From Bacteroidota bacterium (GTDB lineage: Bacteria; Bacteroidota; Bacteroidia; UBA7662), in assembly GCA_016868485.1 (NCBI GenBank), contig VGGT01000139.1:1-5498 (forward strand): a DNA stretch of 5,498 nt, written 5' to 3'. Below, in pieces: positions 1 to 5,498 of this stretch. The notes below the pieces were generated by a model. It was not told where the DNA came from and made no database searches. It was given only the letters and a program-made list of their open reading frames with translations. The position numbers were made by a program, and so were the translations under genes. The first letter of the stretch is position 1; every line of letters begins with the position of its first letter.

Positions 1-1
1 C

Positions 2-202
2 GGTTGGGGTGGAGGTGGCGCGTCCTCTGTGGGTTCTGGAGGTGCTGATGGAAGGGGCGTCGCAGGTTCTGGTGGCGATTCATTGCGTAGGGCAGGTAGA
101 GATGCCTTGCCTGGCTCAGGTGGTGGGGGGGGTGGTGCCTTCACCGCTTCTTGTGCGGCAACAGCTGGCCGAGGCGGTTCCGGCCTGGTGATGGTTCGCT
201 AC
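2..202 (+). other. End of glycine-rich (Gly_rich_2-like) module in gene 1
   Basis: This encodes a run of Gly/Ser/Ala-rich residues ending in GSGLVMVRY. In known glycine-rich surface and phage-tail proteins, a GG.G.V.(I/V)RY ending closes the module, and gene 2 ends the same way (GTVLIRYILQ). The start is outside the window. It contains a G8 tract at 125-132. Confidence 0.7.
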
Positions 203-976
203 CCAATTCAACCTGTTGCATTGTCTCGGGGTGCATTGAATCTGCTGAATGGGGGTGAATCCTCGGAGCGCTTAGTGGGCCGCGCCCCGGATTGGTTGGG
301 ATATGCTCTATTCGACAGCTCATCGGGATGGGTAGGCGGCCCTGTTCGCGTGGGTGCCTTGGCCCACGACAGCAGCCTGATTCGCGTGTCCGGGGCATCC
401 GATTGGGGGATTTTTGATTTGGCGGGGAATGTTTCTGAATGGGTTGTTTCGGCTGGTTCGGTGGGGTCAATGAACTACAGCGGATCGCAGGGCGACGGAC
501 GTTTGTCGGTTGATGGAGAAGCGCTACCGCTTGATTGGCCTGATGGTTCTGCTTTGGGTTTTAGGGGTGGATCTTGGAATACACCTGAAGCTGCACTGCA
601 TCTAGGCGACCGAAGGGGGATGTCGATAGCACCCAATCCTGGTTGGGGTTCTGTTTCGACCGGCATACGTCTTGGGCGGACTAGGGCTTGTTTACTTCCC
701 GATTCGCTTCCTTCCAATGTGCTCGTGTCGCGTTGGTCGGCCGACGGAGTCGCGCTTGAGGCAATCCCAGACTCCAGTAATGCGGGCTCAACTGGTGGTT
801 ATTGGTGGATTTTACCGTCCGATTGGGTGCTCATGTCGGGGCAGGGCAGCCAAAATATTCGTGCATTGGTTGGTAGCCAAGCGGGCACCATTCGCTGGTC
901 TCGCTTCAATGACTGTGGCATAGGACCGGAACGATGCGTTTGGGTCGACCTAAATCACCTCATTCAGCAGCCATGA
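2..976 (+). CDS. Partial (5' cut) secreted-type protein: glycine-rich module, C-terminal half of FGE/SUMF1-like fold, PKD-like domain
   Basis: The frame is open from the left edge to TGA at 974-976, giving 324 visible residues; the true start lies upstream. Visible residues 1-67 are Gly/Ser/Ala-rich and close with GSGLVMVRY, the usual ending of the bacterial glycine-rich domain (Gly_rich_2 type). After that comes the C-terminal half of an FGE/SUMF1-type fold: PVRVGAL, DLAGNVSEWVV (residues 139-149), FRGGSW (187-192) and GIRLGR (221-226). Residues from about 235 to the end form a PKD-like beta domain with GYWWILPSDW, SGQGS and GTIRWSRFNDCG. This matches the corresponding part of the next gene (GQG, GTIRVSACNDCG), so the two are paralogues. 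No cysteine lies between RGGSW and GIRLGR, so the FGE catalytic pair is absent. Unlike the next gene, the glycine-rich block precedes the FGE half and the protein ends soon after the PKD-like domain. The stop overlaps the next start. The cellular role is unknown; a surface or exported protein is inferred. Confidence 0.88.
   Translation, partial: GWGGGGASSVGSGGADGRGVAGSGGDSLRRAGRDALPGSGGGGGGAFTASCAATAGRGGSGLVMVRYPIQPVALSRGALNLLNGGESSERLVGRAPDWLGYALFDSSSGWVGGPVRVGALAHDSSLIRVSGASDWGIFDLAGNVSEWVVSAGSVGSMNYSGSQGDGRLSVDGEALPLDWPDGSALGFRGGSWNTPEAALHLGDRRGMSIAPNPGWGSVSTGIRLGRTRACLLPDSLPSNVLVSRWSADGVALEAIPDSSNAGSTGGYWWILPSDWVLMSGQGSQNIRALVGSQAGTIRWSRFNDCGIGPERCVWVDLNHLIQQP
973..976 (+). promoter_or_regulatory. 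ATGA stop/start overlap (translational coupling)
   Basis: The ATG of gene 2 (973-975) and the TGA of gene 1 (974-976) share bases. This arrangement usually means that ribosomes finishing the upstream gene restart on the downstream one. It also decides the start of gene 2: the ATG at 934 in the same frame would put 13 charged or polar residues before the signal peptide, while the ATG at 973 begins directly with it. No Shine-Dalgarno sequence precedes 973. Confidence 0.75.
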
Positions 977-3810
977 GCAGGCCATTTCTTTTCATATGGA
1001 TGATCTTTGCCTGCCTTGGGGTTTGTTGCGTTCAAGGAGCGGGCCTACAAATCAGTGGGGTTCATCTGAGGGGACAAAATCTGTCTACCGGAAGCTGTCG
1101 CATCATCTACAACCTGAGTTGGGCAAACAGTTGGCGGATGTCGACCGAAACAGGTCTGCCGGGCCACGACGCAGTTTGGGTATTTGCCCGTTTTAGGGTA
1201 TTTGGAGGGCAATGGCAGCCATGTCGTTTGGAGTTGACCGGACATTCAGCGGGCATCGGAACACCCCTTCAGTGGTTGGCGGGCACGGTTACGCCCCATT
1301 CGACGCATCATCCCGTGTCCAATCCAGTGGTGGGCTTGATGATTGGAAGGGGTCAGTCTGGAAACGGTACGGTATCGGCTGTTGACCTGGCACTGCACTG
1401 GAATTACAGGCTTCAAGGTTTGAGCGACACGGAAGTTGTTGAAGTGGCTGTATACGGAACGGAGATGGTTTATGTGCCTGCTGGACCATTTTGGTTGGGC
1501 AGTGGTGGAGACGAAGCAGGGCGATTCTACCACATAAGTGATTCTTTGGAACAACGCTTACCGGTTGCGGTAGGGTCAGATTCGTTGGTTGTTTTGACGG
1601 CCAGCGCATCGGGCAATGCCTTTGGCGGATCATCCGGATCCTCGGGCGCATCAGGTTTCCCCAGTGGTACAGGCCCAGCATCTGCTGCAGCTGGAGCATT
1701 GGGCTCACCGCGCGGGCTGTGTCGCTCCATCGAATCAGCGGCCTATTCAGGGGGTGTTCAGCTACCGGCCGATTTCCCGGTCGGCTTCAGGGCATTTTAC
1801 ATCATGAAATACGAGTTGAGTCAGTTGCAATACCGCGATTTCCTCAATTCCCTGCCCTATTCTGAACAACACGCCCGCTCGGATGGCAGTCCGGACCGAG
1901 CAACAGGCACGCCCGTTCTGGGTAGTGGTCATCGCCAAACCATCCGAATCAGACTACCTGGCAGGCCTGGAATCACTGGGGCTATTTTTGGATGCGATGC
2001 CAACCAAAACGGGGTTTATGATGAGGCATCAGACGGCTCAGGAACGGCGTGTAATTCCCTGAATTGGGCAGATTTATCGGCCTATTTAGATTGGGCTGGT
2101 TTACGCCCGATCACGGAGGGCGAATTCGAGAAGGCGTGCCGAGGTCCTCAATTCCCACATCCTGGGGAGTTTCCTTGGGGATCGGCAGGCGCTGTGCCGG
2201 CCGATACCTTAATGTCGGCGTTCACGGATAGCGAATCAGCCGTTGAGGTCGCGAATTGCATTGTAGGGAATCAGGCATTCGTGGCTGGACCTGCTCGTGT
2301 GGGGGCTGTAGGCGATACCTTGGCTCCACGATCGTCGACCGGCAGATCATGGTATGGGGTCGCCGATCTCGGGGGGAATGTGCGCGAGTGGGTGGTAGAG
2401 ATGGGAAATCCGGGCAGTCTGAGCATGCGTTCGATTCATGGTGATGGCTATTTGGGCAATAGGGCGGTGCATGATGTGTCCGGTTGGCCCGATCCCTATA
2501 CGGCCGCCGGAATGTTGTTGCGGGGAGGCAGCTGGGCCGATCCTGCTGATGCGGCCCGTGTTTCTGCTGTCGATACTTCTTCATTAGCTGCGTATTTCTC
2601 CTACATATCACCACCTCATGTCCGTGTACCCCAAGTCGGTGGACGGGGCGGACGATCAGTTTCTTGTGTCTGGCCCTTGTCGCTGACCGATTCGATTAGG
2701 GGTACCAAAACACCGGATTTCGAAAGCTACACCAGCTACACTATTCAAAATCCTCAGGCATTGCCATTGCTGTGGCAGATGCCCGGCGATATGGAGGTGG
2801 TTGCTGGGCAAGGAACGGATTCTGTGCAGGTGTACACGGGTAGGGCATATGGTACAATAAGGGTGTCGGCCTGCAACGACTGCGGCTGTGGTGCATTCCA
2901 GGAACTTGCGGTGACGGGCCGCGTATTGGCTACGGGCGGTGTGGTGAGTAGCTTCGTGGGCGACGGGAATAACGGGTTGGCTGGTACACGGTATGTGGTG
3001 CATGCCTTCCATGAACATGGTGTGTTCCGGCCAAACATACCCATTCAGGTGGAATGCTTGATTGTGGGTGGTGGCGGCGGTGGCGGACAAGCAGGGGGTG
3101 GCGCTGGAGGGTTTTTGATGGCCCAGTCGTTTTTGTGGGCACAGGATTACGCAGTTGTGGTTGGGGTTGGTGGTGAAGCGGGTAGCGAAACGAACCCAGG
3201 AGGCCGTGGTGGCGATTCACAGGTCTTTGGTTGGCGGGCATGGGGTGGAGGAGGGGGTGGTTCGAAGGGCAGCTCAGGCTTGGAGGGAGGTAGTGGAGGC
3301 GGAGGGGGTGCGAGCGCATCCAGTAGCGGCTCAGGAAGCGGCTCAGGAAGCGGCTCAGGAAGTGGCTCAGGAAGTGGCTCAGGAAGCGGGCAAGGGTCCA
3401 TCAGGTTGGGCGGACAGCCGACAACATCTCTGGGGGTTACTCAAGGAAATGCTGGTGGATCTAGTTCAAACGATGCAGGAGCAGCGGGTGGGGGTGGAGC
3501 CGCGGCTCAAGGTTTTCCAGGGGGCGTAGATTCCGTCGGTCAAGCAATTCCTGGCTTGGGTGGTGCAGGTTCTTCGACCGCTTTTTCGGGCTCTTCACAT
3601 ACTTATGCAGGCGGTGGCGGTGCTGGGAGGCATTCAGTGGGTTGGCCGGCCGAAGGCGGCATCGGAGGGGGTGGAAGAGGTGGCGCCCCTGGTTTGGGGG
3701 CTACATCAGGATTAGATGGGTCAGGCTCGGGGGGTGGTGGTGCTTCACCCAATAGTCCGGCAGGTTCAGGCGGAAAGGGGACTGTGTTGATTCGGTATAT
3801 TTTGCAGTAA
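973..3810 (+). CDS. Large exported multidomain protein: N-domain, non-catalytic FGE/SUMF1-like fold, PKD-like domain, C-terminal glycine-rich domain
   Basis: The protein is 945 residues with start ATG at 973. Residues 1-22 are a Sec signal peptide (MSRPFLFIWMIFACLGVCCV...), with likely cleavage at VQG/AG. Residues 25-160 are an N-domain with NLSW, SWRMST (53-58), HDAVWVF (65-71) and FRV. The FGE/SUMF1-type domain spans about 164-565: EMVYVPAGPFWLG (164-176), a Ser/Gly-rich insert (about 214-246), FYIMKYELSQ (275-284), CDANQNGVYDE (341-351), LRPITEGEFEKACRGP (377-392), GVADLGGNVREWV (462-474), RGGSW (517-521) and GGRGGR (556-561). The cysteine pair that true FGE carries after the RGGSW region is missing, so sulfatase-type oxidation is unlikely. 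A PKD-like domain (about 573-648) has GQG (612-614) and CNDCGCG. The rest (657-945) is a glycine-rich domain: YVVHAF...VECLIVGGGGGGG at its start, an SGSG repeat at 785-804, and GTVLIRYILQ at its end. There is no T9SS-type C-terminal domain. It is probably an exported structural or adhesive protein; its ligand is unknown. Confidence 0.93.
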   Translation: MSRPFLFIWMIFACLGVCCVQGAGLQISGVHLRGQNLSTGSCRIIYNLSWANSWRMSTETGLPGHDAVWVFARFRVFGGQWQPCRLELTGHSAGIGTPLQWLAGTVTPHSTHHPVSNPVVGLMIGRGQSGNGTVSAVDLALHWNYRLQGLSDTEVVEVAVYGTEMVYVPAGPFWLGSGGDEAGRFYHISDSLEQRLPVAVGSDSLVVLTASASGNAFGGSSGSSGASGFPSGTGPASAAAGALGSPRGLCRSIESAAYSGGVQLPADFPVGFRAFYIMKYELSQLQYRDFLNSLPYSEQHARSDGSPDRATGTPVLGSGHRQTIRIRLPGRPGITGAIFGCDANQNGVYDEASDGSGTACNSLNWADLSAYLDWAGLRPITEGEFEKACRGPQFPHPGEFPWGSAGAVPADTLMSAFTDSESAVEVANCIVGNQAFVAGPARVGAVGDTLAPRSSTGRSWYGVADLGGNVREWVVEMGNPGSLSMRSIHGDGYLGNRAVHDVSGWPDPYTAAGMLLRGGSWADPADAARVSAVDTSSLAAYFSYISPPHVRVPQVGGRGGRSVSCVWPLSLTDSIRGTKTPDFESYTSYTIQNPQALPLLWQMPGDMEVVAGQGTDSVQVYTGRAYGTIRVSACNDCGCGAFQELAVTGRVLATGGVVSSFVGDGNNGLAGTRYVVHAFHEHGVFRPNIPIQVECLIVGGGGGGGQAGGGAGGFLMAQSFLWAQDYAVVVGVGGEAGSETNPGGRGGDSQVFGWRAWGGGGGGSKGSSGLEGGSGGGGGASASSSGSGSGSGSGSGSGSGSGSGSGQGSIRLGGQPTTSLGVTQGNAGGSSSNDAGAAGGGGAAAQGFPGGVDSVGQAIPGLGGAGSSTAFSGSSHTYAGGGGAGRHSVGWPAEGGIGGGGRGGAPGLGATSGLDGSGSGGGGASPNSPAGSGGKGTVLIRYILQ
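1039..1461 (+). other. N-terminal domain of gene 2, shared with gene 3
   Basis: After the signal peptide, genes 2 and 3 share W.(N/D).(S/A)WR(M/I)ST, HDAVW(V/I)F..FRV, W(Q/E)P, NPV(V/L)G and a closing W.Y...EMV strand pattern. It looks like an all-beta domain. I know similar sequences ahead of FGE-type domains in Bacteroidota secreted proteins, but no function has been assigned that I am aware of. Confidence 0.7.
1462..2670 (+). other. FGE/SUMF1-type (formylglycine-generating-enzyme-like) domain of gene 2
   Basis: Family landmarks appear in order: EMVYVPAGPFWLG, FYIMKYELSQLQYRDFLN, LNWADLSAYLDWAGLRP, EFEKACRGP, GEFPWG, DLGGNVREWV, RGGSW and GGRGGR. In catalytic FGE the oxygen-activating cysteines lie in a YCYRYRC-like stretch after RGGSW. 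Here that segment reads ADPADAARVSAVD, with no cysteine. The fold is therefore probably retained as a C-type-lectin-like scaffold. Confidence 0.85.
2689..2916 (+). other. PKD-like / Ig-like beta domain of gene 2
   Basis: The segment has the pattern W.MP.D..VVAGQG..SV.V.....GTIRVSACNDCG, which matches the PKD-like domains of Bacteroidota secreted proteins (W..P.G..I.SGQGT..I.V.......I.V.A.N.CG). Gene 1 carries the same domain at about 704-943. The extra cysteines in NDCGCG may form disulfides; that part is inference. Confidence 0.65.
2941..3807 (+). other. C-terminal glycine-rich (Gly_rich_2-like) domain of gene 2
   Basis: The domain opens with the typical YVVHAF....G.F.....I.VECLIVGGGGGGG lead-in, continues through alternating G-runs, and closes with GGKGTVLIRY. 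Such domains occur on phage tail fibres and bacterial surface proteins and in known cases form polyglycine-helix bundles or adhesive tips. The coding strand is strongly G-rich in two blocks around the SGSG repeat. Confidence 0.8.
3325..3396 (+). repeat. 12-bp in-frame tandem repeat encoding SGSG
   Basis: Five consecutive copies of AGCGGCTCAGGA run from 3325 to 3384; copies 4 and 5 carry a single C-to-T change at the third base. A degenerate sixth copy (AGCGGGCAAGGG) ends at 3396. Each unit encodes Ser-Gly-Ser-Gly, so gain or loss of units keeps the reading frame and only alters the length of a flexible linker within the glycine-rich domain. Confidence 0.95.
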
Positions 3811-3824
3811 ATATTGTTAAAAAC
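3811..3824 (+). promoter_or_regulatory. A/T-rich 14-bp gap and leader before gene 3
   Basis: The sequence between the gene 2 stop and the gene 3 ATG is A/T-rich, ends in TTAAAAAC, and has no Shine-Dalgarno motif. Such A-rich leaders are normal for Bacteroidota translation starts. There is no room for a terminator, so genes 2 and 3 are almost certainly co-transcribed. Confidence 0.6.
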
Positions 3825-5498
3825 ATGTTATATAAAAATATAATAGCAAATTATTGGTTCATTTTTTCGGCCTTTTTGGTGGGGTTGGGATTTTTTGGGG
3901 CATTGGACCTGAAAGCGAGCGATGTTCGCATTCAACAGCTCCGTTTGCTCGACCGAAGGACCGACTCAGGCTACACCCACATCACATTTCATCTGAGGTG
4001 GAACGATGCATGGCGGATATCGACCGGACAAGCCAACCACGATGCGGTGTGGATCTTTTTCAAATTTAGGGTCGGACAACAAGACTACCGATCTGCACCA
4101 GGTGCAACGAGTGTAGGCAGAATCATTAGAGTATCATCAACTGTTGGAATACGGGTAGGACAACCCGTTTGGGTGGCTTCAGGCGTTGGTTTGTTGTCCG
4201 ATACAACACGGGTAAGTGCGGTTTTGGGAACACAGACATTCGAGATCGACCGCGATCCACTATTGCCTTTGGGAGGCGGCTCTACCATAGTGGCCACCAC
4301 CCGTATTTGGGAGCCTGTTTACCCCGACACGGGTGGAACCTTTCCCGGTTTAATGCCCGATCGAAGCTGGCCAGCTACCCGATTGCAGGCCGGCCTTCTC
4401 TATCCTGGCCAAGTCTATAGTTCCTTTGGCAACCCGGTCTTGGGGTTTTTTGTATCCCGCCGCGATGTGTTCCCCAATCGGTCCACCTATTTTGCCGACA
4501 GCCTTCGGTTCCGCTGGTCTTATGACCGACAACAGGTTCCTGCCGAAGCGCTGCTCGACGTACAAGTACACGCCATAGAAATGGTCTGGATTCCGCCTGG
4601 CCCCCATTCGATTCCGACCAATGAACTGCCTGGTCGAGCTTATTTCATGTTATCGACCGACACCAGCCAGCCGCATCCACACAACAGACAAATCATAGAC
4701 GAGGGTCGACATCGATGGCCTGTTCGAACCAGTGGATCAGTGGCTCCCGCAGGGGGAGGACCGCTGCCCGGGTCGGGATCTTGCCTCTGTTTTACCGGTG
4801 ATTCTGCAACCCTAGAATTGCCCGATACAGTTTTGGTGCCCACCCACACATTCCTGACCATCGAAACCTGGGTGTGGGTGCAACGCAATGGTCGATTCCA
4901 AATAGCAGGGAACTTAAATTCGGCCCAAAACCAAGGATTTGGGCTCATGGCGGATCCTGCACAAGGACTGTGGTGGCGTGTTGGAACCCTTGAGAGTAGT
5001 CCGCGGGGCAGCCCTTTTCCGGTAGAACGATGGGTGCATCTGGCCGGTGTTCGGGAGGGCGCTACATGGCGTTGCTTCATCAACGGAGTGTTGGCGGGTA
5101 CTTTGAGTTTGGGGAGTGCGCCCTTAGCGAGTGGACAACCTTGGCGGTTTGGGGGAAGAGGGAATGCCGGACAGGAGCAATTGTATGGTTGCTTGGGTGG
5201 TATTCGGATCTTTTCAGACAGCTGTGTATATGGGGGTGGACAATCATTCGAGCCGGATCCGATGCCATTCATTCGCACCGGTCGGGAACGGGTGTTGATG
5301 CGATTTCGTCAGTTTGCGCTTTGGGACGCCGCTTATAGACATGCTATAAATACCCAAGGGGGGGTTTTGGTGCGCCACAAGAATGTGGGTAACCGGGGCG
5401 TGGGTGAAATCGTAGGGGATGTTTGTTTCGATGGCAGCGGGCGACTTCAAGTCATCACCAAATCGATTGAAAGGCCCCTAATGGGGGATGCCACACTG
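3825..5498 (+). CDS. Partial (3' cut) exported paralogue: N-domain with inserted beta repeat, FGE/SUMF1-like start, nested LamG-like domain
   Basis: ATG at 3825 opens a frame that stays open through the last base (558 visible residues); the stop lies beyond the window. Residues 1-31 form a signal peptide (MLYKNIIANYWFIFSAFLVG...) with likely cleavage LKA/SD. The N-domain matches gene 2: WNDAWRISTG (59-68), HDAVWIF (72-78), FRV (81-83), WEP, NPVLG and EMVWIPPG (252-259). Between FRV and WEP is an extra segment (about 98-159) resembling the VG..V...G....TTV..V....F.I repeat of phage and surface proteins. After EMVWIPPG comes a Gly/Pro linker, then a laminin-G/concanavalin-A-like domain (about 320-467): CFTGDSATLELP, IETWVWV, ERWVHLAGVREG, CFINGVLAGTL and CLGGIRIFSD. 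After it, VLMRFRQFALWDAAYRHAIN (490-509) resembles FYIMKYELSQLQYRDFLN of gene 2, as if the FGE-type fold resumes. It is probably exported; LamG domains usually bind glycans or proteins, but no ligand can be named. Confidence 0.9.
   Translation, partial: MLYKNIIANYWFIFSAFLVGLGFFGALDLKASDVRIQQLRLLDRRTDSGYTHITFHLRWNDAWRISTGQANHDAVWIFFKFRVGQQDYRSAPGATSVGRIIRVSSTVGIRVGQPVWVASGVGLLSDTTRVSAVLGTQTFEIDRDPLLPLGGGSTIVATTRIWEPVYPDTGGTFPGLMPDRSWPATRLQAGLLYPGQVYSSFGNPVLGFFVSRRDVFPNRSTYFADSLRFRWSYDRQQVPAEALLDVQVHAIEMVWIPPGPHSIPTNELPGRAYFMLSTDTSQPHPHNRQIIDEGRHRWPVRTSGSVAPAGGGPLPGSGSCLCFTGDSATLELPDTVLVPTHTFLTIETWVWVQRNGRFQIAGNLNSAQNQGFGLMADPAQGLWWRVGTLESSPRGSPFPVERWVHLAGVREGATWRCFINGVLAGTLSLGSAPLASGQPWRFGGRGNAGQEQLYGCLGGIRIFSDSCVYGGGQSFEPDPMPFIRTGRERVLMRFRQFALWDAAYRHAINTQGGVLVRHKNVGNRGVGEIVGDVCFDGSGRLQVITKSIERPLMGDATL
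4116..4301 (+). other. Phage/surface-type beta repeat inserted in the N-domain of gene 3
   Basis: The encoded segment contains VGIRVGQPVWVASGVGLLSD, then TTRVSAV and TFEIDRDPLL. This resembles the short repeat V.VG..V.G.GI...TTV..V.....ITLS that is common in virion and surface-exposed proteins. Gene 2 has nothing equivalent at this point, where FRV is followed within a few residues by WQP. Confidence 0.5.
4782..5225 (+). other. Laminin-G / concanavalin-A-like (LamG) domain in gene 3
   Basis: The segment shows the LamG_3 landmarks in order: a leading LCFTGDSATLELP strand, TFLTIETWVWV, FQIAGN, GFGLMAD, WVHLAGV, WRCFINGVLAGTLSLG, PWRFGGRG and LYGCLGGIRIFS. The length of about 148 residues fits the family. 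Cysteines at residues 320, 322, 417, 456 and 467 may include the disulfides often seen at the ends of this domain. Confidence 0.82.

Noticed and set aside
934..972. Upstream ATG at 934 as the start of gene 2
   Set aside because: It adds 13 residues with several basic ones ahead of the signal peptide and overlaps gene 1 by more than 40 bases. The ATG at 973 starts exactly at the signal peptide and forms an ATGA overlap.
1009..1029. Lipoprotein lipobox around the cysteines of the gene 2 signal peptide
   Set aside because: The residues before each cysteine (IFA-C, LGV-C) do not fit the usual L-(A/S)-(G/A)-C pattern; a Sec signal peptidase I site at VQG/AG fits better.
1462..2676. Diversity-generating retroelement variable region in the FGE/C-type-lectin-like fold
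   Set aside because: DGR targets normally carry the variable repeat at the protein C-terminus with a nearby template repeat and reverse transcriptase. The FGE fold here is internal, and no reverse transcriptase or repeat pair is visible.
3325..3396. CRISPR array
   Set aside because: The repeats are 12 bp, directly adjacent with no spacers, and in frame within a coding region.
3147..3401. Minus-strand frame with PLPE repeats, and plus-strand frame 3155-3529 with AAQE repeats
   Set aside because: Both repeats are the 12-bp SGSG repeat read in other frames; there is no independent gene evidence.
3786..3805. TATATTTTG as a Bacteroidota-type -7 box (TAnnTTTG) for gene 3
   Set aside because: It matches imperfectly, no TTTG or TTG element lies at the expected distance upstream, and the site is inside the gene 2 coding end.
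3700..3810. Type IX secretion C-terminal sorting domain in gene 2
   Set aside because: The C-terminus is the closing strand of the glycine-rich domain (GTVLIRYILQ) with none of the usual sorting-domain motifs.
3854..4420. Short plus-strand frames at 3854-4069 and 4169-4420 suggesting a broken gene 3
   Set aside because: The frame from ATG 3825 is open without interruption to the window end and carries all recognisable motifs, so no frameshift is needed.
4640..5278. Minus-strand open frame of 212 codons opposite gene 3
   Set aside because: The product is Pro/Arg/His/Ser-rich, lacks recognisable motifs, and lies opposite the clear LamG domain. It is a shadow of the plus-strand gene.

Overview
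The window is wholly occupied by one strand-coherent block of three consecutive plus-strand genes for large exported, multidomain surface-type proteins. The first is cut by the left edge (2..976) and the third by the right edge (3825..5498); only the middle one (973..3810, 945 residues) is complete. Spacing is very tight: genes 1 and 2 share an ATGA stop/start overlap, and genes 2 and 3 are separated by 14 A/T-rich bases. No terminator or convincing promoter is visible inside, so this looks like part of a longer operon of paralogues. No tRNA, rRNA, CRISPR array or mobile element was seen.

The organism is most likely a member of the Bacteroidota with moderately high GC. This is an inference. 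Start codons lack a Shine-Dalgarno sequence, and the A-rich leader of gene 3 is typical of that phylum. The architecture, an N-terminal domain with a W..(S/A)WR(M/I)ST...HDAVW(V/I)F..FRV signature followed by a formylglycine-generating-enzyme (FGE/SUMF1)-type fold, a PKD-like domain and a glycine-rich domain, is one I recognise from secreted Bacteroidota proteins usually labelled 'SUMF1/EgtB/PvdO family'. The standard genetic code fits.

Layout: gene 1 shows the end of a glycine-rich module, then the C-terminal half of an FGE-type fold, then a PKD-like domain. Gene 2 has a signal peptide, the N-domain, a full FGE-type fold with a Ser/Gly linker inside it, a PKD-like domain and a C-terminal glycine-rich domain carrying an SGSG tandem repeat. 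Gene 3 has a signal peptide, the N-domain interrupted by a phage/surface-type beta repeat, the start of the FGE-type fold, a complete laminin-G/concanavalin-A-like domain, and then what looks like the resumption of the FGE-type fold.

The main observation is that the three neighbours seem to share one scaffold into which different accessory modules (glycine-rich, LamG, beta repeat, Ser/Gly linker) have been placed at different points. The FGE domains whose ends are visible lack the catalytic cysteine pair of true FGE, so they are probably structural or binding domains rather than enzymes. The proteins are probably exported and may serve in adhesion or surface display, but no specific ligand or function can be read from the sequence.
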